Source: Mycocentrospora acerina | Lineage: Eukaryota; Ascomycota; Dothideomycetes; Pleosporales | Assembly: GCA_022701365.1 (NCBI GenBank) | Contig: JAKUHH010000284.1 | Span: forward strand, 310,001-374,000 | Length of the DNA: 64,000 nt | Direction of reading: 5' to 3' | Notes under the pieces: generated by a model | The model's input: the letters and a program-made list of their open reading frames with translations, nothing else | The model's database searches: none | Told to the model about the DNA's origin: nothing | Shown here: positions 12,501-24,486 of the stretch, piece after piece | Position numbering within the stretch: position 1 is the first letter of the stretch | Layout: every line of letters starts with the position of its first letter | Position numbers and translations under genes: made by a program

Positions 12501-13178
12501 GGAGCCGCCTGTCAGTGGTGCTGCACTTACCCTAGAGCTGTATGAGCCCTTGGCTCCAAAGCCTTCGAATTCAGACGCCGATGTTTCATCGTCTGTGTCT
12601 TCGGCATTGTATCTCGAGTTTAGCAGTTCGGCCGGCGGTCGTGACGACTCTGGTATGAAGACATTCACGCGATCTCGTGGGCCATTTTCGTTCACAGAGG
12701 GTGATTCTAGTGGAAGTTCCATTGTGCTCACGCCAGTCAGGGTGTTGAAGTAGAACAGTCTGCCATCTGGCGTTGCCTGGGGAATCCAGAAAGCCGCCTC
12801 TTCCTCTTTGCTATTTTCGCTCCGCTCCGTGGGCAGGATGGTGTCGTTCCCGCTCAGCGACTCCGTGTCCGAGTTGGTGTAGTCGGTCCCGCCCAGCGAA
12901 TGCGCATCTTGAGTGTCGTGCTCGTCTTCCACCAGCGCTCCACTCCTGTCACTCTCCAATTCGTCACTCGGGCGCTGTACTACGGCGCAGTAGTTGCTCG
13001 GGAACCAGCCGCGCACGCCGTTGATCACTCCGTCCCACCAGCCACTCTCCAGCTGCGTGATGACCTGTATTATGTCGCCCTGTCGGAAGCTCAAGCTTGT
13101 GCGATCGTCGGCGTCATAGTCGTAAAGCGCCTTGACATACATGCCGCCTGGGGACGGGGTGCCGTTGAAGCCGTTCAT
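9514..13178 (-). CDS. Cdc25-type Ras guanine-nucleotide exchange factor (SH3, WW-like, REM, RasGEF)
   Basis: Five exons: 12531-13178, 10182-12476, 9912-10128, 9594-9864 and 9514-9541 (3459 nt, 1152 aa). All junctions have GT donors, most with CTAAC/CTAAT branch sites, and the splices restore family motifs (VADKCRQLNNFS, PFFGVYLTDLTF, KIARLLSESGFL). The N-terminus has an SH3 domain (about residues 13-68, ALYDYDADD, GWWDG, GWFPSNY) and a WW-like segment (about 132-160). The REM/RasGEF_N region (about 730-860) and the catalytic CDC25 homology domain (about 885-1130, ending in EPREREDEKIAR) follow. It loads GTP onto Ras at membranes to drive cAMP/PKA or MAPK signalling. The last coding exon is only 28 nt; a model missing it would end in a false 18-residue tail. 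Confidence 0.93.
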
Positions 13179-16100
13179 GGCGGGAAGGTGCGACCGTGTG
13201 ATGGGTGGGGATGGAAGGCAGTCGCGACCCCTCGAGTGTCCGCGCGCACTTGTTCGCTACTGCAACCGGGAGACGGAGACGTGAGCGCAGTCCAGCAGTG
13301 GGCGGTCAAGTCGGGGCACGGCAGCCTCCAGATGTTCAGACGTTTCGCGTATTATAGCCGGGGTCGAAGGAGGGGACGCAATTGGGCAAGAGGCGCACCA
13401 GCATGTGAGTTGGGGCCCTCACATTCGCGCCCTAGACGGCGGCGCAGCGAATAGGATCTTCACGACAGGCTCTCTGCTATAGCTATGGGGTGCAGACGAG
13501 GGAGATGTGGTGAGAAGAAAACTGCAACACCAGAGCGGGTCACTGAGGCGGCGTCGTGAAGTGGACACCCCAAGTCTGCCCTGGTAACATTGGGAGCTAC
13601 TGCAGCCCGCACGTGAGCCAGCATCCAACTACCAACCGATGCACCGTACCACGACCAGGTTCTCTCAGGCAGAAATTAAGGCATGGAGCATGAATGCTGT
13701 TGGTCTGCCTTGCCGACTGTGCACGCTCCGATTTGCACTCTCTGCAATTATCCGATCAAATGACACGCATGTCGCGCAATCTATCGGACGGCAGGCGACC
13801 CGCATCAAGGCCGTCGCAGTGTCACTGATGCACCGTTTGAAGATTATCAGTACGCAACTCAGGCAAAACACCGCCCCTGCCATCGTCAATCCATCATGTC
13901 TAGACAGATGGGTTGGCATCAAGAGCTGCCATGGTTACGTCGAGGCAGCGGGTCGTGGTGGGGTTTGCACGGTCCAAGTCCAAGTCCAAGCAAGCCCTGG
14001 TAGGTGAACAAGGCAGGCTGTGAGGAACCTCAGGTATCAATCTAGAACACTGCTTGACTCGCATCTCTTGTTGATCTTGAGACAATTTATGAGAGAGAGG
14101 GCCCGGGAAGCCCCAAGCAAACCGGTACCTCCCGGAGCAGCGGTAGAGCCGAACCGCCAATGTGTCGAGGGTTGTACATTTGTATATCAATCATGCATGT
14201 TGCCTGTACTGGCACGACAATCCTCGACCTTGAATGTTCCGTGTGCTTGACCTGTCACTTCTCTTGTCTTGATCCAAGTAGAGGAAAGAATGCATGCACT
14301 TCACCATGAGAGGTCAGAGATGGGTATCTAGGCCACCAACATCAGAGAGTCGGTGGTTTTGCTGTCTTTGGGAAATCACCTTCTCGAAGCGGGTGAGCTT
14401 CCAGAAGAAAATGCGATAGTCGACGGGATGCTTTCAAGAAAACGGTCCGATGGAAGCTCGGAGACGAAGCTGACCGTTAGTGACTGGTGCCAGTCATGGG
14501 AGTCGCATGGTGTGTCGCGTGGAAGCGGGTGAAGCATTTCTGCAACGCTGGTGTGCTAGGTAGGGGTCCATAAAGTTTACAAGCTCAACAAGCAACTGAA
14601 TCGTCGCGCACAAACACACACACACACACCTTCCCACACACTACACCACGTACACATACACACACACCTTCTGACGAAAGACACGTGGGTTCCCATGGGC
14701 TAGTTTGAGGATTAGTTTCAAGAATGAACGAGAGACGGCGCTGCTAGTTGTCATTCAGGGTGTTTACATTGCACCTGCCCAATATCCATCGCGCACAGGT
14801 TCACGTGAAAGTCTCAACAGTTGAGAGAACTTGGCAAATAAACACTCGACGAGGATGATGGAAATTACACGGGCTTGTTCCGACGCTTTGGCAAACGGCA
14901 GCAGTCCGCGGCTTGCGGGCAGACCCTCCAATTCGGCATGAAACCGCGATTTCGAAGGCGGCCATGCTCTTCCAGAGTATTGCAGAAAGCGCTCTAGCGC
15001 GGGGGTCGATAGAGTTGCCCCTCCTGACGATAAGCAGGAGGGGGAGGGGCTTCAGATTGGGATGTCTGATGCTGCCCACGCAATGTCTCATGAAGAAGAC
15101 GGTGAGGGGCGACGAGTTGTCAAATTACCGGCAGCGTGCCTGCAACGACGTTTAGCTCTGTTAGACTACGGGCCACGCCATGAGTCCGAGCCAAACGGAG
15201 ACGGGCGGGGCATCTGGCGGACGGTCTAATTGCTTTGTGCCTGGTGTTGGAGGGGACGTCAGCCGGCCAAGACGAAAAGCTCGTGCTTTTGCGATTGGAT
15301 TGCCTGGACTTTTTTCTCGGAAACCTACAGAGTTGCAGACGAGGACTCGGAGGCTTTTGAGCCATCAAGGCGCACGAATGTGCAGACGGCTTCTGCATGT
15401 GTGTGGTAGTCTGCTGCAGCTGTGGACCCGGTACTCAATGGCGAAGTGGGTCGCGGGGAGCGGGATGCTAGCCCGAGGGTATGGATGGCTCCCAGGAACG
15501 AGTAAATGCAGCCGGCGATCGCGTCGTCTCGAAATTACTTGTAACCGCAACGTCTGTTGACCAAACTTAGAGGGTGCTCCTGGCGTCATTGTTACTTTTT
15601 GGGGAGGGCAGCCCCTTTTCCGTCTGTGCGGTCATAATCGAATGACACAGGCCAGGGCACGCTCGAATAGGCAGTGCTGGTATCGTTGAGGTGCTGTCTA
15701 AGTATTCTATTCTGTTGCGCAGGTTTTAATCGCTGAATCGTGAGGCGGTGAGCCAGGCTATGCATCCGACGCGTCTGGCAGTTGGCGCCCGTAGGAACTA
15801 CCTCTCAAACAGGCAAAAGTCGACTGACGTTTCTTACCGCTTCTTCTTGATGCTGTACAACAACTGGCTGCTAGAAACATCGACTCCGCTCATACTATGT
15901 GGTACGGCGCAACCTTGCTCAAAGAGGCTCCCGCAGGATGAACCGTTGGACAACAAGCTGCCATGTTGCAGACGGGCCCGGCAGTACCGCCATTCTAGAG
16001 CAGGCTAAGCTGTTGCGCATTCACGACGAGAGGACTGCGAAGGTGGGCATGTTGGAGATGTTTGGGGTGTGAGATGGGGGGTGTGTTATGTGTGATGTGT

Positions 16101-16741
16101 GATGGTAGAATAGTCAACTGGCAGAGGTGCACCCGTGGAAAGACGATTGCGCCTTGCTGGGTGGCGGCAGCATGGCCGAGGCGCTGTGCACAGCGTGGCA
16201 GCCAGGCGCACGTCGGCCTGGTGTAAAATGTAAAAAACTGTATTCGACAGCTCGCGATCCGTGGCGGCTAGCGCTGTCATGCTCGTAATATTCACGGGTC
16301 GAGGCAACCAGCCACCCTGGTCACGTGTGCGTGTTGGGTGATTTCGAGTGTTTGACCCCTCTCGCCGCACTTGTCCCCTTATTCCGTCGCCGTGCAGCCA
16401 CTCAGTCGTCCAGCGCCCATCCGCCCCGTCACCTCTCCCACCGCCCCATTGCGCACGCGGCTGTTGGCCTGTCGCCCGTCTATATCCCTCGCCCGCCGGC
16501 TCTCCGGTGTTGTATTGCCACTCGCATGCCCTTTGCGCGGAATGCACCACGAGCACAGCGACCTGCCCATCCCGCCCAGCACGCTCTAACGCCCACGCGC
16601 GCCCGGCCATCGACCCTCGGCCATCGCATAGGCCCGCGCCTGCCGTAGACTGCACTCTGCACGCTGCCCGCCTGCTGCCCACGGCCTCTGCCCTCTGCCC
16701 TCTGCCCTCTGCACGCTGCTCCCGGCCCCAGCCCTGCCGCC
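13179..16741. other. Long divergent intergenic region
   Basis: 3.5 kb between the head-to-head Ras-GEF and C2H2 regulator genes. No frame on either strand shows a recognisable protein. CA-rich tracts lie near 14610-14670. GC-rich, C-heavy sequence from about 16340 leads into the C2H2 gene and is probably its 5' leader. Long promoters are common for fungal regulators. Confidence 0.5.
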
Positions 16742-19388
16742 ATGGCGTCCAACGCGACCCCCGCCGCCGCGCGAAAAACCGGCCAGCCCGAGAAGAAGTA
16801 CAAGTGCCAGTTCTGCAACCGCGCCTTCAGCCGCAGCGAACATCGCAGCCGCCACGAGCGCTCTCGTAAGTCCCTTTCCTGCCGTCTCGAGATGGAGCTT
16901 GATGTTTTGGGGCGGGGTAGCTGTTTGTCGACGCGGGACACGGCGCGGTGGTTCGCGCTGCGGGGAAGACGAATCCAGTGTTGCTAACTGCCCCTCACCG
17001 CCAGACACCAAGGAGCGCCCGTTCAAGTGCCTCAAGTGCCGCAGCACCTTTGTGCGCCGCGACCTGCTGCTGCGCCACGACCGCACCGTCCACGCCAAAG
17101 ACGGCGGTGTGCCCCTGCCCAGCGAGCAGAAGCGTCGCACCGCTGCAAAGGCCGCCGATGCCGCGCCTGGCCCCTCCAAGCCCGCCGTCGTGCCCTTTGA
17201 TGCCTCGACGCTCGAGCAGATCGAGGCCAGCAGCGACGAGATGGTCGACATCGAGGCCGCCGCCATGCTGATGACCGACTTCCACCACAAGGCCATGGCC
17301 AGCCAGGAGCCCGAGATGGCCCCCGAGCACCACGAGCCCGTCATGTCGCCCATTGGCGCCTCGCTCATGGACCAGCCCCCCGTGCCCTACACCGCCCCGG
17401 GCCAGAACATGCTGCCGCAGATGCCCTGGAGGGACTCGATGGTGCCCCAGTCCGAGTCCAAGACGTCGGCCTTTAGCAGCGCCGGCGCCCTCAACACGCA
17501 CGCCCACCAGCTGCCGCCGCTCATGGAACGCACCATGTCGGGCAGCGAGACCCTTGCGCCCACCTTCCCGTCCATGAACGGCGGGAACCTCGGCACGCCC
17601 GGCGCCCTGTCGCCCTACCCGTCCATGCTCGGCCCCGTGTCGCCCGTCGACTACCGCAAGTCTCCTGGCCCCAGCCAGGCGCTGACCATGACGAGGGCCC
17701 CGCAGCTCGAGTCGGAGGAGCAGTGCGCGCGCATATACGACAACATCAAGCAGTACGACAGCGAGAACGCGTTGCTGGAGACGTTCCACCTGCCCAGCCT
17801 GAACACGCTCAACCGCCTGCTCAAGACCTACTTTGACCTCTTCCACCACCACCTCCCCTTCCTGCATCCGGCAACCTTCAACCCCACCGAGGTGTCGGCG
17901 CCTCTGCTCCTGGCAGTGCTGTCGATCGGCGCTCTGTACATCTTCGACCAAGACCAGGCTTACATGCTGCACATTGGATCCAAGGTACTAGTCAACCAGT
18001 TCCTGCAAAACAAGGAGAACTTCAGCTCCCGGAAGTGCCCCTTGTGGACCATGCAGAGCACACTGCTCAACATGATCTTCTCCAGCTGGAGTGGTGACCC
18101 CAAGGGCCTCGAGTGGGCGTGCTCCATCAAGAGTCTTCTTGCCAATGTACGTATTTCAACCATCCCACGATGCTTCCAACTAACATGTTATAGATGGTTG
18201 CAGGAAACCGATACGAGCTCAAGATCCGCACAGAAGCCCGTGAGGGTGCTCAGCCCAACCACGAGGAGTGGGTGGTCGACGAGCAGTGCCGACGAACATA
18301 CTACGCCGTGTACATCTTCTTCGGGCTCTTGACATTAACGTACAACCACACCCCAGCTATGGGCTTCAACGAGTTTGACACCCTGGAGCTGCCTTCATCA
18401 GAAACTCTCTGGACTATGGAGTTCATTGACGACGAGGCATGGTCTGAGAGCTTATCGGCGTCCAAGATCATCACCTTCCGCCAGGCACACGACAATCTCT
18501 TCCAGGGAGAAACCGCTCGCTACAGTGCCTTTGCGACACGAGTCATGATCAACGCCCTCTTCCTCGAGGTCTGGTACCACAAGCGGAGTCCCGAGGCCCT
18601 CCAGGACGTCGTGACTGAGTACAAACTCAGACTCGCTCTGGAGACTTGGGAAAAGTCGCTGGAGCTGTGCGAGCCAGAAACGGTCGTAGTTCAGCTGAGT
18701 GCTCCTCACAAGGGGCATCCTTTGATCTTCAACGCCATGGCGCTCTACAGAAACACTCGAGCCCGTCTCGTTGTTGACTTGAAATCCATCCAGGAGGCTC
18801 TGCGCTACCACGATTCGTACGAGGTTGCCGCAGCTATGACCAACGCCCGTGACAAGGTTGTGCGATCACAGGAGATGATCAAGGTCATCCAGGAGTGCTT
18901 TGACTGCATCGAGGTCGCAGCTGTTCAAGGCATTCGCTGGGTTGCACGAACATCAGCAACCAACTGGAGCATCGAGCACCCTCTGACAGGAATGGACTTG
19001 ATGGTCATCCTCACACTCTGGCTCTACCGCCTCGAACATGACGAGGAGCCTGCAAACGAGGAGGAGCTGGCCATGTACAATAAGCTACGCAACCTGTTCG
19101 ATGACGATTCAGTAGATGTCTACGGCGCAAAGCTGAGCTCAACAGTGGCACGACTGTGGGGAAGTATGATCGACGAAGTCGTTGTCTGGGGGTATGTACA
19201 CTACTCTCTTTTCTTAGAGCTCAACGCTAACATAGCCTAGCATCACCAAACTCATGGGAGAGTCCTTCAAACTCCATTCTCAGGCCCTAGTTGGCTACGA
19301 AGACGCAATGTCGTCTAGGTCTGGATCTGCCACACCCTCAATGGCTGCTGGTGGTGTCCAAGTCCTTGAGATGCAGATGGCTTACTAA
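16742..19388 (+). CDS. C2H2 zinc-finger transcription factor with fungal_trans domain
   Basis: Four exons: 16742-16865, 17005-18146, 18194-19191 and 19241-19388 (2412 nt, 803 aa). The first splice joins the two fingers: finger 1 uses C22, C25, H38 and H42 (KCQFCNRAFSRSEH), then HTKERPFKC, and finger 2 uses C50, C53, H66 and H71. A Pro/Met-rich linker follows, then the fungal-specific transcription factor middle-homology domain (from about residue 310, with HHHLPFLHPATFNP). The pairing of two Adr1-like fingers with fungal_trans is the AmdX/Klf-type architecture. It should be a nuclear DNA-binding regulator. The last intron acceptor is the second of two nearby TAGs, since only that keeps the frame into the final ITKLMGESFKLHSQAL segment. 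The target pathway cannot be told from sequence. Confidence 0.9.
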
Positions 19389-20315
19389 AAAAAAAGAAGA
19401 GTAGGCGTCTGGTGTGCTGTTGTTGAGATTTGCCATTTCTACTATCTTGTTGGTATTTCCTTTTGCTAGACTGTGGGCCTTTTCACTTTTTTATCTCTGG
19501 TCGTCTCCTCGCATCCGGGAGCATGGCTTGGAGTTGTGTGTTCTTTTTTGGCGCATACTGCGTGTGCTTTGTTTCTTGTCAATTTTTTTCCTCGTCAAGA
19601 TGTGGGTGATATGGCGCATTGGGGCGGTCTGGACCAGGGTCCGTACACGTCTCCGAGCTCAGGCTCTTGTCGTTTCTGCATTCTCCTAATATCTTTCCTC
19701 TCGCTCATACCCCTTTGGTTCTGCTGGACCGGTTTTGGAGGCTGGCCCTAAGCGCAATTTGCCTTCAGCTCGGTTCATGGCAGGCTCGACTTGCTGTTTT
19801 CCGATAATTTTTGTTCTGTCCGATTTTTTTTCTCTCTTTGACGTTTGGGATGGGACGGTTTCTTTGTGAATATACCAAATCTCTGATTTCTTCGCGGTGA
19901 CGGAGGGGAGGAGGGTATTGTGGTAGTCTATTGATGATAATGCAGGAGTGCGCTGAGATCAAAATAGTCAATGTACAAATATGCTTCTCTTTGAGACGAG
20001 TCGAATCTGCCGTGCAACGTGTGTGGAATGCCTGTTTCTGGCTCGACCAACAGTCAGCGTTTATTGGCGAACAACGTACATTCCCAACCCAGCCTCTTCG
20101 GTCTGGATAGGCGTGGAGAAGGCGCGCACGAGATGCCAAGCACGTGCACGGACGCGGCGTCGAAATTTCGCTTCCCGAAAAAGTTCGAAGAAGCTCTCTC
20201 GGACACGGCATCACAGCTCCACGCAGCTCTGAACAACACCGCCACTCACTCTTCTACCCTATATACACTTTTCGCTGCCATTGCCCTTGCGCATTGAAGC
20301 TACCAGACATACATA
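19389..20315. other. Intergenic: 3' flank of C2H2 gene and NHP2 promoter
   Basis: No gene found. T-rich sequence follows the C2H2 stop. The last about 150 bp before NHP2 are pyrimidine-rich. Confidence 0.5.
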
Positions 20316-21076
20316 ATGGCCAAGGAAATCGACGAGAAGAGGGTGAAGAAGGACAAGAAGGAAAAGAAGGACAAGAAGGAGAAGCGCGCCGAGACGGACG
20401 GTGTCTCCAAGAGCAAGAAGGACAAGAAGGACAAGAAGAAGGTCACCGCCGAGCTCGAGGATGCCCTCATGACCGACGTCGCCGAGGCGACTGAAGTCTC
20501 GCTCGTCCAGGCCGACGGCAACGACAGCGACGAGGAGCCGCGCGGTGCGCTGGTGCCCTTTGCATTCCCCCTCTCAGACGATGCCAAAGACGTCAAGAAG
20601 ATCCTGAAGACTGTCAAGAAGTGTACGTTTGCGCGCTTTTTCCCCCAGCCCCAGGCATGCACGCTCATGCACATACGCGACTAACACCCTCTCCAGCCGC
20701 TAAAACCAAGACCCTCCGCCGCGGCGTCAAGGAAGTCGTCAAGGCGCTGCGCAAGTCGCAAGCCTCGGGTCCTGCAGGCAACTCGGACGCGACGGCTATT
20801 GTCGTCATCGCGGCCGACATCTCGCCCATGGACGTCATCTCGCACATTCCTGTTCTCTGCGAAGATCACAACGTGCCCTACATCTACATCAAGTCGCGCG
20901 CCGCTCTCGGCGAGGCCAGCGCGACAAAGCGCCCTACCAGCGTCGTCATGATCGGCAAGGACAGGACGAGCAAGAAGACCAAGGACGTCAAGGACGAGGA
21001 TGTCAAGGAGTTTGACGAGGCGTACGCTGAGCTGCACAAGCTTGTTTCCAAGGCGTCCAAGACGGTGCGCAAGTAG
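20316..21076 (+). CDS. NHP2: H/ACA snoRNP core protein Nhp2 (L7Ae family)
   Basis: Two exons: 20316-20622 and 20697-21076 (687 nt, 228 aa), with a 74-nt intron (GTACGT donor, CGACTAAC branch, CCAG acceptor). The N-terminus is a highly charged Lys/Asp/Glu tail (KKDKKEKKDKK). The L7Ae/L30e/S12e fold follows, with TKTLRRGVKEVVKALRK, VVIAADISPMDVISHIPVLCED and NVPYIYIKSRAALGEA, the family's RNA-binding signature. Nhp2 binds H/ACA guide RNAs with Cbf5, Gar1 and Nop10 for rRNA pseudouridylation in the nucleolus. The N-terminal tail is longer and more basic than in yeast Nhp2, and the domain order is otherwise as expected. Confidence 0.93.
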
Positions 21077-22665
21077 GCTTCTGAAGGAGATGAGTGGATG
21101 GGTGTTGTGGAAGCTATCCATGTCCCTGTGTGTTGGATCTTGTACTGTGCAAAAAGGCAGGGGGAGTTTGGCGTTTACATCAGTCTGCGCATCGTGTCGC
21201 ATGCGGATCCAATATTTACTGTTTTTGGGTGGAATGGGGTGGTGGATACCCCTACGCGCCCTGCAGGCTGGATCAATGTCAATGATAAGAGTCCAGAGGT
21301 TGCAAATAAGAAAATTTCAAAAAAAAAAACACATGCATTCTGATCGTTGTCGAACTCACATTCGGTGCTATAGGTTTCCCAGAATTTGACTGTACTAGAA
21401 GCCGAAATGCGAACATTAGCCCCCCCTCCCCCCAACAGTACTGAACGCAAACAACATTGAAGATTCTCAAATGCATCGTTCATCTCCTACCTCTTACCAA
21501 CACAGCCTTTACCGATCCTCGAATCCTATACTTCTGCATACTATCAGTCATCTCCTCTTCAACACGTACTCCGCTGCCCAGTCCGCACATCTTAGAGCCA
21601 CCCACGAGAATATTGGCAACAAGATCAACCTCCAGTATATCCAAGTTGTGCGTCTAACGCAAGATTAGATCAGATCAGATCAGATCAAGTCAAGTCAAAT
21701 CAAATCAAACTGCCGCGTGGTGAGCTTGGCTTGCATCTCAAACATGTCAGATGCGTCAATGATGAAATTGGAGAGAGAGAGGTTGGAAGGTAATCTAGAC
21801 CCCTCATCATCACAAATCAACGTTGAAAGAAAAAATCGGCAAGACGAAGTGTTTTGCTGGGCTGGTCACTTGGTTGGTCTTCTTCGTGGGAGTGGTGGGC
21901 TGTGTTGTTTTGGTATGCGTGTGTGTGTTGTAGTAATATGCTTGAGCGGTCTTGTAACTGTGAAATGTATTTCGGTAAGGGAGATTTACTTCAACAGAGA
22001 GATTTGTGAGCAGGTTGCTCGGATATGCGGTTGGACTCTTGATTCTGCTGGAGCTTTTTGGATCGGTCACAGACGACGTGGTTATCGGGTAGGAAGTCAA
22101 AGTGTTATGAACGATATGGGAGACCCAGACTGGTAGGTTTTGCAGTATGAGATTCGCGTGATGGAGCATTCGATGGCGGGAGTGATTGATTTGAAGGAAG
22201 CGGAGGAATCGAAGATGTCTCGCTGGATGGATTGGTTGTTTCAGGGTCCTTTGTGAGGGCTTGTTCCGATTCCTCCTTGCGGGTCATCACTGCAGGTTTG
22301 TCTTTATGGGACGCTTGTTGGTACGTACAACACTGCTAGTTCTTCGAAGCAATATCGACAGAGCTTTGGCTGGGATGGTCAAGAATGACAACACTGTGTC
22401 TTTGTTCGGGCAAGGGGCTTATGTATGGCTAAATGAAACCTGACCCTTCAGCATGGGTAGCTAATTCTACTTTTTGTCCTTTGTCGTTCTGCGTCATGAG
22501 GATATGTGAAGAACATGAGTGTTCCCATGAGAGTTATTTTGGAGAAAGACGTAGATGTAGTCATCGTACAATACTATCCAGGACACCCAGATCTCTGAAG
22601 CTAAGATCTACAGTATATGCAACAAAGTATACTTGAGCCAATCTTTACGTGTTTAATTCTCCATG
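21077..22665. other. Intergenic, no supported gene
   Basis: Holds a pentamer repeat near 21665-21709. A minus-strand frame at 22105-22290 has a protein-like polar start (MMTRKEESEQ) but no extension or family match, so it is not called. Confidence 0.45.
21665..21709. repeat. Evolving pentamer repeat (AGATC / AAGTC / AAATC)
   Basis: Consecutive AGATC, then AAGTC, then AAATC units, each block a one- or two-base variant of the last. Confidence 0.85.
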
Positions 22666-22908
22666 TCACCGTTGGGAGTCCATCACATGTAATAACATAC
22701 TTGCAAGATGCTTTCCAAAATATTCCTGCCTACGCCCCGGACTGGGCACACCATCAAGTTTCCGTGCGACAACATTCGCAAGCTCTTGAGCTGCGCGCTT
22801 GCTCCGCATCCACCTGTTCAACTCTCATTGACACGTCATCATGATAAAGTTCTCGTCCCCCTTGTCTCGATACGAAAAGTTGGCGACCTTCGTCAGCCAC
22901 TGTACCAT
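22666..22908 (-). pseudogene. Possible 81-codon coding relic with internal TGA
   Basis: From ATG 22908 the minus frame reads MVQWLTKVANFSYRDKGDEN, hits TGA at codon 28, and continues with RAAQELANVVARKL and SPGRRQEYFGKHLASMLL to a stop at 22666-22668. The composition after the TGA (amphipathic, Ala/Leu/Lys/Glu rich) is more protein-like than the surroundings. I tried an intron over the TGA (GTATCG donor to GAG acceptor, 50-52 nt), but it breaks the frame. I recognise no family. It may be a decayed exon or coincidence. Confidence 0.25.
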
Positions 22909-23173
22909 GGATGAGATTTGTCTCACTTAATAGGCAAAGGTACAAAGTTCAGTTGCTCGCCACAATCTCTACAATGCACATCCATTCGAATACGAAATGT
23001 GAATACTAGGCCCCCCGCACTATACGTAGGCCGAGCATTCAACGTCAGATGCCCAAACTGCAATGAACATAGTTTACAACTCACCCCCTCACATCACAAC
23101 ACTACAATACACTATTCACGCTTTTACCACTTGTATCACATCCCAACTTCATCCCATACCATCATATCCCATC

Positions 23174-23869
23174 ATGCAGTCCGATTTCGAGCTTTCTCAA
23201 ATCACAACCACAACCCCACCTGACTCTCAACCCCTCACCCTCCAAATCGACTTCTCCTGGTCCGCCTTCCAAAACCGCATCAGCCAAAAGACCCCTACCT
23301 CCCTCATCCCCCTCTACATCCAACACTTCCGAGCAACAAACCCACATTTACGCTTCGACTCCGCACCAAGCAACACCCCAATCGCCAGCGCCACAATCCC
23401 CAGCATATCCATCGCCCCAACCTGCACGATCCGCGGAAAAGAAATCCCCATCTCGCCATTATCCCGCTGGAAAACCGCCTATGGATATTCATCCCAAGTC
23501 TTCTCCCTGTCGCCCGACAGCCCCGTGGAAATATCGTGGGTAGCAAACAGCACGCTGAAGACATGGGATTTCGTCTGTCTGGACGAGAAGCAGCTGCCGA
23601 TTGCGAAATTTAGTGTCAATTTTTGGGCGTTGAGACAGGTGGGGGTGATGGTGTTTGAGCGCGTGGTTGGTGAGGAGGAGAGGGATGAGGTGCTGGTTAC
23701 GGGGCTGACGGTGCTGTATGTTATGCAGGCGAGGATAAACAATCCTTTGCAACTTTTCGGGGCGATGTTTGCAAAGACGGGGGTCAAGGGGTTGAAGGGG
23801 GGTGAGGGGGAAGGAACACGTACTGTAGGGGAGAGTGAGAGGAGAGGTGTGAAGGTCAAGGTCGTGTAG
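23174..23869 (+). CDS. Hypothetical protein, 231 aa
   Basis: Single exon. I start at ATG 23174 (MQSDFELSQ) rather than the in-frame ATG at 23063, because the 37 residues before it look like translated leader. The protein begins with a Thr/Pro-rich segment, then a beta-rich region with TLQIDFSWSAFQNRI, a central ISPLSRWKTAYGYSSQVFSL, and KTWDFVCLDEKQLPIAKFS. It ends in a basic Gly/Glu-rich tail. No signal peptide or membrane helix is evident. The hydrophobic patch VLVTGLTVLYVMQARI (about 180-200) resembles the closing helix of tubby/scramblase-like fungal orphans, but that is only an impression. Confidence 0.65.
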   Translation: MQSDFELSQITTTTPPDSQPLTLQIDFSWSAFQNRISQKTPTSLIPLYIQHFRATNPHLRFDSAPSNTPIASATIPSISIAPTCTIRGKEIPISPLSRWKTAYGYSSQVFSLSPDSPVEISWVANSTLKTWDFVCLDEKQLPIAKFSVNFWALRQVGVMVFERVVGEEERDEVLVTGLTVLYVMQARINNPLQLFGAMFAKTGVKGLKGGEGEGTRTVGESERRGVKVKVV

Positions 23870-24486
23870 GTTGGTACTCGCGTGGAGCAGTTTCTCGGTT
23901 GGCGTACGACTTGGCCCATTTTGGTGGTTTCTTTACTCTTTTGTTATTCTTTATACCCTTTGGCGTTTTATTGAGAACCAAATTGTGTCAATTAGTTAGC
24001 TTAAATCAGACCTATTCCAACAGTTCTCTACTTCTCTGAATTTCCTGGACGATTTCTTCCCAAGCGTCAACTGATATTGAGAATATACTAACTCTGTAGC
24101 AGTACTCAGCAGTTTGCGGTCGAGAGTGTTGCAGCCACGTAAGATCACGTACCGAAACAATAAATACAGCCATCTTTCCTGTTGACCGGAAGACCAAATC
24201 CTCCATCCCATGTTGCGCTATATTTGAAGTAACAACAGGCATGTATACTTGCTTCACCTAAAAACGTCTATAGAATCACAAAAAAGCACTACCGTGAGCA
24301 AGATATAGTCTCGTAGCAAAAAACTAATTGATCTCATCTGCTAAAACTAATAGATTGATGTACTCATGCGTGACAGATAGAATATGACGTATGTACAACC
24401 AAGTTTTTGAAACTATAAACACACAAGATCTTCAGAGGTACCTACTATCTTCCATCAATATATTGTATCAATATCACCTCTCCAAA
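23870..24486. other. Intergenic between convergent genes
   Basis: AT-rich 3' flanks of the hypothetical gene and the GH5 gene. No gene seen. Confidence 0.5.

Noticed and set aside
16086..16682. 198-codon minus-strand open frame upstream of the C2H2 gene
   Set aside because: Low-complexity Arg/Gly/Ala composition in C-rich leader DNA, no domain, no start context.
16995..17972. 325-codon minus-strand open frame
   Set aside because: It is the antisense of the GC-rich C2H2 regulator exon; its Val/Gly/His/Arg-rich composition is that of a reverse-complement shadow.
22105..22290. Minus-strand frame starting MMTRKEESEQ
   Set aside because: Polar and protein-like but only 61 codons, with no convincing splice partner or homologue that I recognise; left uncalled.
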